NCBI GenBank assembly: GCA_033807695.1
Contig: CM066300.1
Span: forward strand, 3,782,001-3,846,000
Length of the DNA stretch: 64,000 nt
DNA from: Daedaleopsis sinensis
Taxonomy: Eukaryota; Basidiomycota; Agaricomycetes; Polyporales; Polyporaceae
Direction of reading: 5' to 3'
Shown: one piece after another, positions 45,510-56,425 of the stretch
Position numbering within the stretch: position 1 is the first letter of the stretch
Layout: each line of letters starts with the position of its first letter
The notes under the pieces: generated by a model
What the model was told of the DNA's origin: nothing
The model's database searches: none
The model's input: the letters and a program-made list of their open reading frames with translations, nothing else
Made by a program: the position numbers and the translations under genes

Positions 45510-48500
45510 TCAAGCAGAGATCGCAACTGCTCTGTCGATAGCCATACGTGCATCGTCAAAGTCTTCGTCGTCATCGCCCAACTCGCCGAACATGCCGTCG
45601 TCCATTTCCGAGAGAAGATGCTCGACAACATAGCTGTCTTGTAGCAACTTGTCCATCCGGGTGAGATGGCGCTCGGTATACGGGATGAGGGCGTCCACGA
45701 TCTCCTTCAGCGCTGTGGCACCGCGCCCCTCCGTCGGTGCGGATTCAGTGCGGCTCACTCCATCAAGGGCGGCAGCGGTCGCCGAGACGACGTTGAGCGC
45801 CGCCTCATCGTCGAATGCACGAGTGAGGTCCTCGGCGGGGCGCAATTTGACGATCGCGTGCAGCACGCGCTGCGCGACCGCGCTGGTCCGGGCGTTGGCG
45901 TTCCAGGTGCGGACGTAGCGCAGCAGCCGCGCGAGATCGGCGCCGGACAGCGTGCGCAGCACCTCGTCGACGGCGGGGTGGCCCGTGATCGACGCCGTGT
46001 GCGGGTCCGCAGCGGCGGGCAGGGCGGCGAAGAGCGAGTGCAAGCGGCCGGGCTGGGCCATGCTGAGGGCGAGGAGGATCGCGCTGCGGTAGTCGTGCAG
46101 GGCGAGGTAGTTCGCAAAGTCCTGCTCCCTGTGCGTGCGCGAACGATAACAATGAGCTCGTGGTTGCAAGGATTGGAGGATGAAGTGAAGGAACACACTT
46201 TTGGACGAGCTCGGCGCGCTGACTCTCCTTCTCTACCTGCTGCTCTTCCGTGCAGTCTTGCCAGAACGTGACGACAGAGTCTGCCGCACCCGAGACGATA
46301 CAGGACTCGTCGCTGCTGACGGCAAGGGCCCATACCTAGTATACGTATTTATCGGTCAACAGTGCACGTATGAATTGCATAGACGAAGCGACTGACCTTG
46401 TCCTCGTGGTTGTCCATGGTCGCCGCACACGTCTCGTCTCGTACGTTCCACAGCTTGACAAGCCCGTCGCTTGCACTGCTCACCATCTGCATGCCCGCAT
46501 TGAGGAAGTCCACGCGCAGAACAGAATTTGTGTGCCCCTCGAACGTCTTCACACAGGTGAAGTCGTCCAGGCTCCACAGTTTCACTGTCTTGTCGCCGCT
46601 GCCCGTCGCGAGTACCCGCTCTGTGCGTCCGAAGCGGACACACCAAACGCCTCGCTTGTGCCCCTTGCACGTCCCAAGAAGGCGGAGCTCGCCGCGCACG
46701 CCCGCGCCGGTCGCCACATAATCTATCTCCCACACCTTCGCTGTGCGGTCCTGTGAGCCCGAGACAAGCAGGCGGTCGTTCGGCGCGACGTCGAGTGAAT
46801 TGATGTCCTTCTCGTGCGCCTTGTGCGTCGTGAGACTCTTGCACTTAACTGCATGCACTTCTCCATCGTCGGCAGCCACGAGCGGTACGGAGGTCAAGTC
46901 CCACATCTTGATCGTGCGGTCCTGACTTCCAGTGAACATGAACCGGAGACCGTCGCCGCCCGACGTGGAACCCGTTGCAGATGACGCCGTGTCATCGGCT
47001 AATGCCTTGCGCGACATCGCGACCGCGCCCACACTCTCTGCATGCCCTTCGCATATCGCAACACAGCGCCATTCCGGAACTATGTTTGCATTCTCGTCCT
47101 GACTTGCGCGCGGGCGAACAGGTGCCCAGATGCGCGCCGAGCGGTCCTTGCTGCCGCTCGCAAGCACACGACCCTGTGCGCCTCGATCTAGGCAGAGGAC
47201 GATTTCGGAGTGCCCAGAGATAAGCCGCGCGTCAAGGGAAGAAGTCGAGTAAACTCGAATAAGCGAGGAGTTGGTTGCAAGCGCTACGTGGGTGTCGGAG
47301 TGAGGCGAAGAGGTGGAGGTAGACGCCTGGAGCGGAAGGTTCGGCGACAAGAACGTGGCGTCAATAATCTCGTCATTGAAGCCGATGAGTTGACGACTGA
47401 GCGTCTGTGTCGAGAGGGAGTGGAACAGAATGTTCTGGTCGGCGTGCACGGACACAATTGTGGATGTGGACGGCACGTAACTGGGAGCCCATCAGCATAC
47501 ACACACGAAAACCACCCACAGAGAATACTTACATGGCGTCTACGATCTGTCTCTGCTCCTCCTGGTCGCTAGTGGCATCGTCTTGCTCTTGTCCAAGCGT
47601 GAAGAGCACGTTCCCTTCGCGCGCATCCCAAATCTTCACCAATCCCTTCTCCCCTCCGGTGTAGAATCGGAGCTTCCCAGGACCAGAGGGCGCGCCGGCG
47701 AGGTCCTCGTCTGGCCGTAGTAGGCCCACTGCTTCGACGCGCTCGAGCACGGGTATGGTTTTGTGTAGCTGTGGAGAGAATACGGCTTCCTTGCCCTTCC
47801 CCTTGCTGCTCTTCTGCGTTGAAGACGCTTTGGAGGATATATCCCATATCAGCACGACGGAGTCCCGGCCTCCGCTGACAAGCCACTTCCCGTCCGGGGA
47901 GACATCGAGACCGCGCGGGACCGAGACGTGACCTTCCAGGACGGCTTCGGGCTTCGAGCCGCCACTGGCGCGCGCGGCTGCCGCAGAGAGATCAAATATC
48001 CTGATACGAGTGTCCACGGAAGCTGTTATGAGCTGCATCTTCTGCTCTCGTACGACGGAAGACGGGTCGAGTGGGTAGTTGAACGCGAGCGCGCTGACTA
48101 CTCCGCCATGACCTTTGAACAGGTGTGTCACGTAACCCCGGAGAATGTCCCATACCTTCACCACACCATCCGCGGAGCCGGACGCGAGGTAGGTCGAGGT
48201 TGGGTCAGGTTTGCAAACGTGCACGGGCGCGTCATGGGCGCGGGCGATCACCCGTACTGGTTTTACGGGCTTCGATTGCGGAGTGAGCGAAGAAGGAATT
48301 TCATAGATACGCAGCGACAGCGAAGAGGTGAACAGCAGCAGGTGGGAAGTGGACGGCGTGATGCAGAGGGCTGTGATGGATTCTGTATCCTGAGAGCATG
48401 GCCCACGGTGAGTGAGTGGTAGAGAAAATTGTCGCGGCCACGCACCCCAGCAAACCGACATATCTCCACCCCGGCTTGGACGTCCGTCAGCAAGGCGTCC

Positions 48501-48678
48501 TCCCCTACGCAGGTGACTAGCCTCGAGCCGTCGGCGGATATTGCGACTGGGCCTGCCGTGTGTAAGGGTGCGATGGCCCGGCCCTTCTTGAAGCTATATG
48601 CGCGACATTAGCATGGTACAAGACTTGGTGAGGGAGTACGTACGCATTCCTGAGCTTCGGACGGTTGGTAGCGTCCAT
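45510..48678 (-). CDS. UTP13: U3 snoRNP WD40 protein Utp13 (TBL3)
   Basis: Six exons on the minus strand give about 960 residues. The start MDATNRPKLRNAFKKGRAIA matches the conserved FKKxRxIxPLYTGG opening. Two WD40 propellers follow, with repeats such as YLASGSADGVVKVWDILRGY, GKWLVSGGRDSVVLIWDISS, LASGSKDRSARIWAPVR, FMFTGSQDRTIKMWDLTS, LVSGSQDRTAKVWEIDY, LATGSGDKTVKLWSLDD and VSSASDGLVKLWNVRDE. The C-terminal Utp13 domain EQDFANYLALHDYRSAILLA through YVVEHLLSEMDDG and an acidic tail complete it. Utp13 is part of the UtpB complex of the small-subunit processome in the nucleolus, needed for 18S rRNA maturation. Exon joins DAI-YVPST and DK-VWALAVSSD were checked for frame. Confidence 0.92.
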
Positions 48679-49664
48679 GACGGACAGAGCGAGGCACGTA
48701 CGGAGACCGGAGAAGCAGAGGCGGAATAGGCGAGGGCGCTTGGGACATTTTCGAGCGGTTGTTTGTGTTTGTTGTGCAAGAGCTTCAATCGTACTCCTTC
48801 CGGCGGCTATCAGGGTTCTGATCGCGCTCCGAGGCTGGAGGGTGTGAACCGAGGGTGCGCAGATTGAATGGCTTGTAGACCGGCACCCTTCTCACCTGAT
48901 GGGACCCTCCACGCCCCACCACCCCCTTACGACACTCTACGCATGGTCCCTGCTCGCAACTTGACACTTCTGCCGTTGTTGGCGGGAGAATCTCCGTCGG
49001 AGTTCAACCTACTGTCCATCAGCCGCTTGCTCTACCCACACGTTGACGCGGATCATTATTTGGTATTCGAGGAAAGTATAAAGAAATGACCTCTCTGGGA
49101 TAGATAACGACTTTCTCTATCCGTTGTTCTTTGCGCCATGATTCTTCTAAACGGCCAAGCATACTTAGTAGTAAGCACCGTCATAAGCGCAGTAGAAACA
49201 TATCACCCAATTGATATTCCCGTTGTTTTGCGTGTAGAGGAACCGTCGCGACCGTAACGCGTACGCCGTACGGTGCGTGGGTCATGGACGACATACACAA
49301 GCGAAACAATGCAAGAGTCTCTCCACGGTGGTCATCCACTACGTTGGTACGAACAATCGATATCAAATCAGCCAAAAACACCGAATCCGAAGCACGGCTC
49401 CACAGCGGGGCCCGGGATTGCATTGATCGCATACGATGTAAGTATTAGAAGGAACCAATACTCCTAATTCATATGGTAGTTACGCATAAGTCAGTGAACG
49501 GAAACAATATATGATTACAATCACTTCACGAGCAATCCTAGCAGCTAATCGAGATGAGTAGTAGAGGCGAACAGTGATGATGAACGTTAACGCGTTAACG
49601 ACGAGGAGTCGGAGGACAAGAAAGAACCGTGCACGTGAGGTAAGATGATGCGAAGAAGTGTGCG
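48679..49664. other. intergenic, no gene seen
   Basis: 986 bp between UTP13 (start) and the forkhead gene (end), both minus strand. A plus-strand frame at 48868-49089 has a plausible internal ATG (MVPARNLTLLPLLAGESPSE) but no partner exon or family match; I leave it uncalled. Confidence 0.4.
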
Positions 49665-51737
49665 TCAAGCCCGCGAGTAGCTCGCAGGTCTCCGTTGAGC
49701 TTGTCCCTGATACTGCCTGAGAGCATCTTCCGCCGCCCGTCTCCGCCGAGCTTCATCGTCGGCAGCTTTCTCCGCCTGGAGCCTCCGCCGCGCCTCATCC
49801 TCTAGCATGTTCTCCGCCACCTTTAACGCAGCCTTCGCACGGGCCGCTTCCTCCTGTGAAGCGGTAAGCTGGTCTGACAGTCGCAACGACGCATTCACAG
49901 CGTCCTGCGACTGCCGGCGGAGCCCCGCCATCTCCATCTTCAGCCGCTCAATGGTAGAATCCGCATGATCCATTGCCGAATAGCTCGAGAATGCGCCGTG
50001 CAGCACGGACCGACCGGACTGCCCTTGCGAACCAGAGTGGCTTCTGTGACTTGATCCGGGGTATGAATTCGGACCACGGTTGTGGGATCGTGGGTCATAC
50101 TTGTACGGCATATCTTCTGAACTTGAATACTCGTCGTCGGAGTACTGAGGCCCATCAAGGTCGTCTTCCCAGTCCATATCGTCGTCGTCGTCATCATCAT
50201 CATCATCGTCATCGTAGAGGTTGCGATTGCGCACTGTCGATGTCTGATTGAAAGACCGGCTATCCACTGGCCGCAATTTCGCGATAGTGGAAACTGGCTG
50301 AGGATGGGGACTGGGGTTTGGACTGGGATGTCGATGAGGATGTTGTGGAGGGTGGTGTGGAGTCGGATGCGGGTGAGCATGAGGAGGTTGTGAGTGAGGA
50401 TGTGGATGTGAAGGTGGTGGCGGAGGAGGCGGAGGAGGATGGGAATGAGGATTCGCCTGCGGCGGAGCGTGGCCATACGGATGCGGATGCGGCGGCGGTT
50501 GGGACCGTGAGTGCGAATGAGTATGTTGGGGCGGCTGGGAATGCAACGATTGAGAATGAGCAGGCTGAGAATGCACATGCGGTGGTGGTACAGAATGCGG
50601 ATTATGATGATGACCAGGTGGGTGCTGAGAATGTCCTTGATGTGGGGGAGGATGAGAATGTCCGTGTGGGGGAGGGGGTTGCATGTGCGGCGATTGTGTG
50701 TCAATGTGTAGCATTTGAGGAGGGGGTGAATAGCTCCGGTAATAGGGATCGTGTTGAGGTGGCAGTGGCTGAGGGGCATTCGGCTGATGCATGAGGTGTT
50801 GGCGATCATCAGGTGGAGGTTGTGCCATTGGAGGCGGAGGAGGCGGAGGCCGTCCGGAAGAGGGTGTAACACCAGACGACGGAGAATTGGTGTGAGGGGA
50901 TGACGACATCATTGTCGAAGTCGATGAAGGAGTGGTCGACGATGGCTGTGGGGGCGGCGGTGGAGGCGGAGGGCCCAACATGGGGGGGAACGGCGCTACG
51001 TGCATGGGGATGATAGAAGTTGTAGGGTGTGTGTCCAAACCATGAAGGACTCCAAGCTCTGAGTCATTTTTGCTAGTCCGCCCGCCTCGTTTCCTCGGAC
51101 GCTTAGTCCCCGGAGGTGCATCAAGGTTGACGGTCCAGTAGGACCCGAAGCCCGGATCGGACGGCGGACGGGGTTGTCGTTCGAACAAGCGATTCAGCGA
51201 GAGATGGTGCCGCACAGATTGCTAGACAGTGCGTTGAGCACTCTCCCAGGGGCACAGAAACAAGGAGGGGGAAGCTTGGATAGACTGGAGGACTTACCTT
51301 CCACGCCGGACCCGCCGACTTATAATACGGGTATTTCCTCTCCATCGCAGCATATATCTCCCGAATAGTCAAGCGCCTACGAGGGCTTCCGAGGATGGTA
51401 CACCGCAGAATCACGGGAAGCGTGTGTTGTGGCCGGCCATCAGTATCTGGAAGACATGCAAGGGTGTCGGGGCAGTCGGGATGGGGGTCGTGTGGCCCTA
51501 TCGTATGCAGTGGACGTGTTAGTGGCCTGACCTCGACGGCCGTGGAGCTGCTCTCAGATGTCTGTTCTGTCGGGGAGGTGGTTGTGCTGCTCGGAGAGCG
51601 CACGGCCTGTAACCTGCACGACAGGCGGGAGGGGCTGGGCGTGAGTAGACAGGATGGGACGAAGGACGGCGAGGGGCGTACCTCAGAGACGACTCATAAG
51701 AAGATTCCGGGTTGAGGAGATTGTTGAGACTGGCCAT
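49665..51737 (-). CDS. forkhead transcription factor with His/Pro-rich tract and C-terminal coiled coil
   Basis: Three exons on the minus strand: ATG 51737 (MASLNNLLNPESSYESSLR), then a Ser/Thr-rich segment and the forkhead domain, split by an intron: LPVILRCTILGSPRRRLTIR, EIYAAMERKYPYYKSAGPAW and K-QSVRHHLSLNRLFERQPR, then DPGFGSYWTVNLDAPPGTKR. The recognition-helix core SVRHHLSLNRLF and wing GFGSYWTV match S-x-RHNLSLN..F and GKGSYW, with His replacing Asn in RHN. Behind the domain lies a basic KRPRKRGGR nuclear-localisation patch and a long Pro/His/Gln/Ser tract. A run of twelve Asp follows, and a coiled coil (STIERLKMEMAGLRRQSQDA to DEARRRRAAEDALRQYQGQ) ends the chain. About 640 residues. 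Likely a nuclear regulator; targets unknown. Confidence 0.87.
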
Positions 51738-52518
51738 GCGGGGAGGAGGAGGGGAAGGAGGGACAGAGGGGGGTGTGACGGGGGAGAGGAAAAGGCAAGA
51801 GTAGGCGCACAAGTTGAGCTTGTGGGTCCATGACCCCCACTACCCTTTGTTCTGTATTAGATCCGACCCCCGATCCCGACAAACGCACAGCCTTTAGCCT
51901 CGCAACACATCGTATATCGCCCACAACATACCCTAGGCGTAATCTGGTTGGCGTTTCTAGTCTGCTATGGGTGCCCTTATATTTTTTGCCGGATTTATGG
52001 GTGCACACACAGGGGATGCCAACGCACCTAAGCCACAACAGCGTTTGATGTGGTTTGTCGGACTTTCGCGTGAACGAGGCACAAACCGGGACAGCCCCTT
52101 GTCCGACTGATCAATGATAATCTATAGCACCCATGCCTCCCCAAGTATCGATCTCCTTCACTCCCAACCCCGCCTAAGTTACTCCGTCCAGCTCAACTCA
52201 ACGCTTGTTTATCTCAAGGAATTTCTCAAGCTCCGTGATCGATTGTCGTATCATCCGAATACGCTACATACCACGTAATCATTGGCCATAGCTTGCAATT
52301 TGATCAAAAAGCCGCCGGGATCGCTCAGCGCGTGCGATTACGAGCGCGCTGCGCGAACGGGAAATCATTGTGACTAAGCCTATTCTGGACTTATACGTGT
52401 ACATATGCACCATCCAAGCAAGGTAATCGATGTCGGGGGTACACTTGGTAGCCGCCGTCGCTTGTCAACAGAATAGACGTCGAATCTGTTCGCGTAGGCG
52501 AAACGGCTGACCACCACT
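51738..52518. other. intergenic, forkhead upstream region
   Basis: 781 bp between the forkhead start and the NIPSNAP stop, both minus strand. Purine-rich on the plus strand just upstream of the start codon (51735-51800). No coding signal. Confidence 0.45.
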
Positions 52519-53802
52519 TCACTTAAGTGGGCTGAACGGCAGCGGCTCCAAAATAGTAGCATCCATCAACGCAGAGTACTCGGCCGTCTATACGGGGGAG
52601 ATATTAGACGAGATGCATGCGCCATCATGCATCATGGAGTACATACCTTCGACACCGTCTCCGACCAACCGTCCAAAGCCCACGCCTTCTCGCGGGTATC
52701 CTTTCTGGTCTGCAGATCACTTGTAGGACCACGCATAACGAGACTAAGTGACATGATCGACAGATCAAGCGAAGCGAGGTACATACGGGTACTGCCACAA
52801 ATGGTGAACTTGGTGCAGTCGGCCGACTTGCGAGAACCAGGCTCCAACAGGAGCAACGAACTTCCGGCGTGCTTCAATACCTTTCCGCCTAGCATCGATG
52901 TTAGCCACCGGCCACTTGCGAAACTACCAGCCAATCTGTGCGATTATGAATGCTCACCAGGCATGTTCCCATTGCAACAGAGTGCCTGGATGCAATTGGT
53001 AGGTCCGCAGCTCGAACAAGCCACCCTCAGAACGAGGGGGGGTTGTTGGGAAGAACGCAAACTCTTGGCAGAGTTGTTGGCTGCGCGAAGCCAGATACGG
53101 TATCAGCTTGTTGTAGGTGTTGATGTGCTGTAGCGAGAGTTCGTCAACACACTGTCCGAGGGTTGTATGCGAACCAAATACTTACTTCAGAGCTTTTGAT
53201 CTTCTGCGTCGTCATGTCATACCCAGAGTAGTTCTCGTACTCTAAGATGTGGACTGGCGTTGTGATGAACATCAGTCAATGGCCCGGTGCTACACACGAA
53301 CCAAAAAAATACATACAGAATACATCCTGCTCCCCGACCACAGATTCCCAGCTACCGGTCAACTTGACGTGCAGCTCCGGATCGTCTTTGATGGCGGTAT
53401 AGTATGCTTCGCTAATGGTAGTGTCAGGTGGAACGACGTGGAGCACAGGTTAGCCAGGACGCTCACGCAGCCTTCTTGTAATCCTTCACCGCGTGGGGCT
53501 TAACTCTGTGCACTGACGATGGTTGGTCGTCAATACGAGCGTCACATGAGCGTCCAGGAGACATACCCTCCAGGCCATGAACGTATTTCCCTCGCGCCAC
53601 GAGCCTAGAATGCTGCTGGACCTGGACATCACCCTCTTGTTTCGCTTCCGGAGACCCATGCAGCAAAGACTGGGGGCTGTAACGTCACTTCCTTGACGTC
53701 CAACCCAAAGGGATGCCTTACCTGAACTGATATCGCTCTCTTGGCCTGCGGCACCATCCGAGGGGTCTGCCTTAATGCCTGCGCGCTGAGACGAGCCAAC
53801 AT
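52519..53802 (-). CDS. mitochondrial NIPSNAP family protein
   Basis: About nine exons on the minus strand starting ATG 53802, with a basic presequence MLARLSAQALRQTPRMVPQA. Then come SLLHGSPEAKQEGDVQVQQH, SRLVARGKYVHGLEVHRVKP, EAYYTAIKDDPELHVKLTGS and WESVVGEQDVF, then FHILEYENYSGYDMTTQKIK. FELRTYQLHPGTLLQWEHAW begins the second NIPSNAP (ferredoxin-like) domain, followed by RRKFVAPVGAWFSQVGRLHQ, VHHLWQYPDLQTRKDTREKA, WALDGWSETVSK and an end in ILEPLPFSPLK. NIPSNAP proteins sit in the mitochondrial matrix and inner membrane. In animals they serve as mitophagy signals; the role in fungi is unclear. The acceptor joining QYP to DLQTRKDTREK is an AAG, chosen because it alone keeps frame. Divergent from the glycosyltransferase-like gene, with 293 bp between starts. 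Confidence 0.88.
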
Positions 53803-54095
53803 AGTGTGGTCTTGACTTTGACGGTGAGTAAACGACAGAAAGGACAGCAGAAACCTTTGCGCACGCAAAGAGCACAATGGGTATTAGCGCAGAGAGAGAC
53901 AAGTCCAGATACGAGAACAGAGCAGCAGCGAAGGCGAGAATAGAGTGGTAGTGGTGGTTGCGTTGTCTGCGAGGACCATGACGTGGGCGGGGCAACGAGT
54001 CGTATCTTCTCACGCATGTATAGTCGATAGACGCCAGTTGGACATCGCTCGCCGGCGAGCTCATCGAGCTCATCGACTCAACCACTCTCAGTGCC

Positions 54096-56051
54096 ATGAT
54101 CACGCGCGAACAGATCTTCCGGGCTTTGCAAACGATCGCCGTCCCTGTTCTGGTCGGCCTCGTCGCTCGTCAGATATGGGGCGACCAGAACAAGGAGACA
54201 ACACCCCCCTCACTGTATCTTCCACTCCTCGCGGACATTGACTTTGTCCCAAGAAACCTGCCAGTGACATACCGCGACGTCCCCGACTTTGATGCATTTG
54301 GACGCGTATCTGCTCTGCAATTGAACGGCACAACTGCTGAGACCCCCGACGTAACCGCCGTCGTTCTCAACTGGTCCCGCTTTCCAAATGTGATGCTTAT
54401 CACCTCTCTCCTATGTGGACCTTGGCTGGAAGGAACCATCGCGGAGGTGCTCATATGGAACAACAGCCCTAGAAAGTTGGCGTATGAAGTGTGCATATTG
54501 TTTTCATGTTGTGAGTACTGCGGTCAATGTAACTGAGCGCGTCCACAGGACTTCAAAACCACCGGATGCCCGAAGTCGAAGTTGAGGATACACAATGCCC
54601 CATATAACGTACTCTTCCAAGCGCGGTACCTTGCTTGCGCACAGGCGAATACCAAGCATTGCTTTATACAGGTATTGTCGGTCATGCATTTGCCGAAGGG
54701 AGAAACGAATGGCTGAAACTCGGGAGCGTATTGTAGGATGATGACTACCTCGTCCGGTCAGAAATCGTGCAAGCCCTGTACGCGCGCATTACGGAGCCAG
54801 GAGCACCCAGCGCCGTCCATCTCTTGCCTCCGCATGAACATCTATCGACGACCCTTCGAGAGATACACGTTCCGGCACAAGACGACTCGGCTTACATCTC
54901 TGACATCCACACGTCGTTTGCCTGGCTCGGACACGGCACAATGCTACGCCGATCAGAAGCACAGAATTTCCTCGGCCTGCTCCGATACCTCAAGGCTACC
55001 TCCGACGAGATGAAGATGGCTGACAACTTCTTCACGATATTGAGTAATCGAGTCCCCGAGGTTTGGTTCGACCAAGGCTTCGAGCTCGGCGGCGGCCTCC
55101 CCTTCACCGTGGGATCCGAAGGAGACGAACGTAACAAGAATTACACAGTAAGGGAACACAGTTAATAACCCGTTCGTCACAGCACTCAGGTCCATTCCCG
55201 CAGCTCAGGGCTACTCAGTATCTTGAGTCATTAACTCGCTGCGGTCATGCCTCGTGCGATGTCCCTGTTGATGGTGCTCAGCATGCTCGATCACAGTTGC
55301 CGTATATCACCCTTGACCCATCGTACACATCGGATCGCCGGACACGCGCAGCTTGTCGTGGAGCTGCCTGCGTACTTGCGACAAATATCCGCACACTCCC
55401 CGCGCAGATTTCACACACGGCCAGTCATGCCAGAGATATACTGGCTTCGGAGGTCAAGAACGCTGCGATTCTCGGTGAGCCTGGGAAGGAGAACTATCTG
55501 GAGCATCCACTATCGAATGCGGTTGATATGAAGACTGCCACCGTGTTCCGGAGTCTCAACCGTATGTGGCTCTCCCCACTCGAGCTGCCTGTTATCTCAC
55601 GCGCGATGTCTCCCTGACAGACGCGACACAAGGAGATATGCTGCTGCTTGACACACTCTCAGATATCGGTAACGCGCAAGAGTGGACAACCGTCGAACTG
55701 GTATGGCTTGTCGATATGTCTACCGAGAGCATATTGAGATTCTGCACCTTCGAATGGTCAGCTGACAGCATCACATGGGTGAGCTATCGTCCTTTCTGTG
55801 TAATACGTAGTGCCGGCAGCGAGCTTACTGATTTCCAGACGGTCGTCTCACACACACCCGTCTGCTACGACACAAACCAAGAGGCCGCTATTGATGGCGC
55901 ACAGGTGCCGCTGAGAGAATGCAGCGTGCAAATGTTGCACGGGTCCAGTGCACTACATCTACGCGCGACTGGCAGGTATTTTAGAGCACGGCTTGGGGAG
56001 GATCAGGATGAAAGATGGACGATATCTGAAATGTGGCTACGGGGATTCTAG
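54096..56051 (+). CDS. membrane-anchored glycosyltransferase-like protein with C-terminal beta-sandwich-like domain
   Basis: Six exons (54096-54488, 54549-54671, 54737-55147, 55183-55561, 55621-55778, 55839-56051) give exactly 558 residues. An N-terminal signal anchor (IFRALQTIAVPVLVGLVARQ) is followed by a GT-A-like fold: VTAVVLNWSRFPNVMLITSL, EVLIWNNSPRKL, RYLACAQANTKHCFIQDDDY (IQDDDY as the DxD metal site), SAVHLLPPHEHL, FAWLGHGTMLRRSEAQNFL, then DEMKMADNFFTILSNRVPEV and WFDQGFELGGGLPFTVGSEG. The C-terminal 240 residues (from HSGPFPQLRATQYLESL) include KNAAILGEPGKENYLEHPLS, DMLLLDTLSDIG, VELVWLVDM and RYFRARLGEDQDERWTISEM, consistent with a galactose-binding-like or other beta-sandwich fold. 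I infer a Golgi type II glycosyltransferase of an unassigned family; donor and acceptor are unknown. Confidence 0.72.
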
Positions 56052-56425
56052 CAATAGGTTCGGACCGTGTTTGTGCCGATATGTAACTGAACTCCATTAG
56101 ATTACGTTCCTTTGTCCACCTATTGGCTGCCTTCCATAGCCTCGTGTGCGCCGCACTTTCTCAGCTATTCAGTCCGGAAGTAAAGTAGGGGCTTGTACGG
56201 CGGCGCAGCGAAGTCATAAGGTACTTACGGCGTGACTGTATTAGTACATGTTGGTCACAACTTTAGGGCAGGTAGTAGGCGCGCACAGGATGTCCGCCTC
56301 CCTACCCAAAAATGGGCATGGACCAGGCATAGACGCATGTTGTGCCCGAACGCCCGCATGCATCCTTGTGGCATTTGCTATGAACTCCTTCCTCGCTGCT
56401 CGAACTAGCTTTGACCGCTACCATC
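56052..56425. other. intergenic, MOCS1 upstream region
   Basis: 374 bp between the glycosyltransferase-like stop and the MOCS1 start codon. No clear core promoter element and no coding signal. Confidence 0.4.

Noticed and set aside
45649..46271. Plus-strand frames of 89 and 201 codons
   Set aside because: Antisense of the UTP13 C-terminal domain, which is unmistakable on the minus strand.
50318..50794. Plus-strand frame of 158 codons with Val/Glu/Ala repeats
   Set aside because: It is the antisense of the forkhead protein's His/Pro tract; low-complexity codon structure keeps all frames open.
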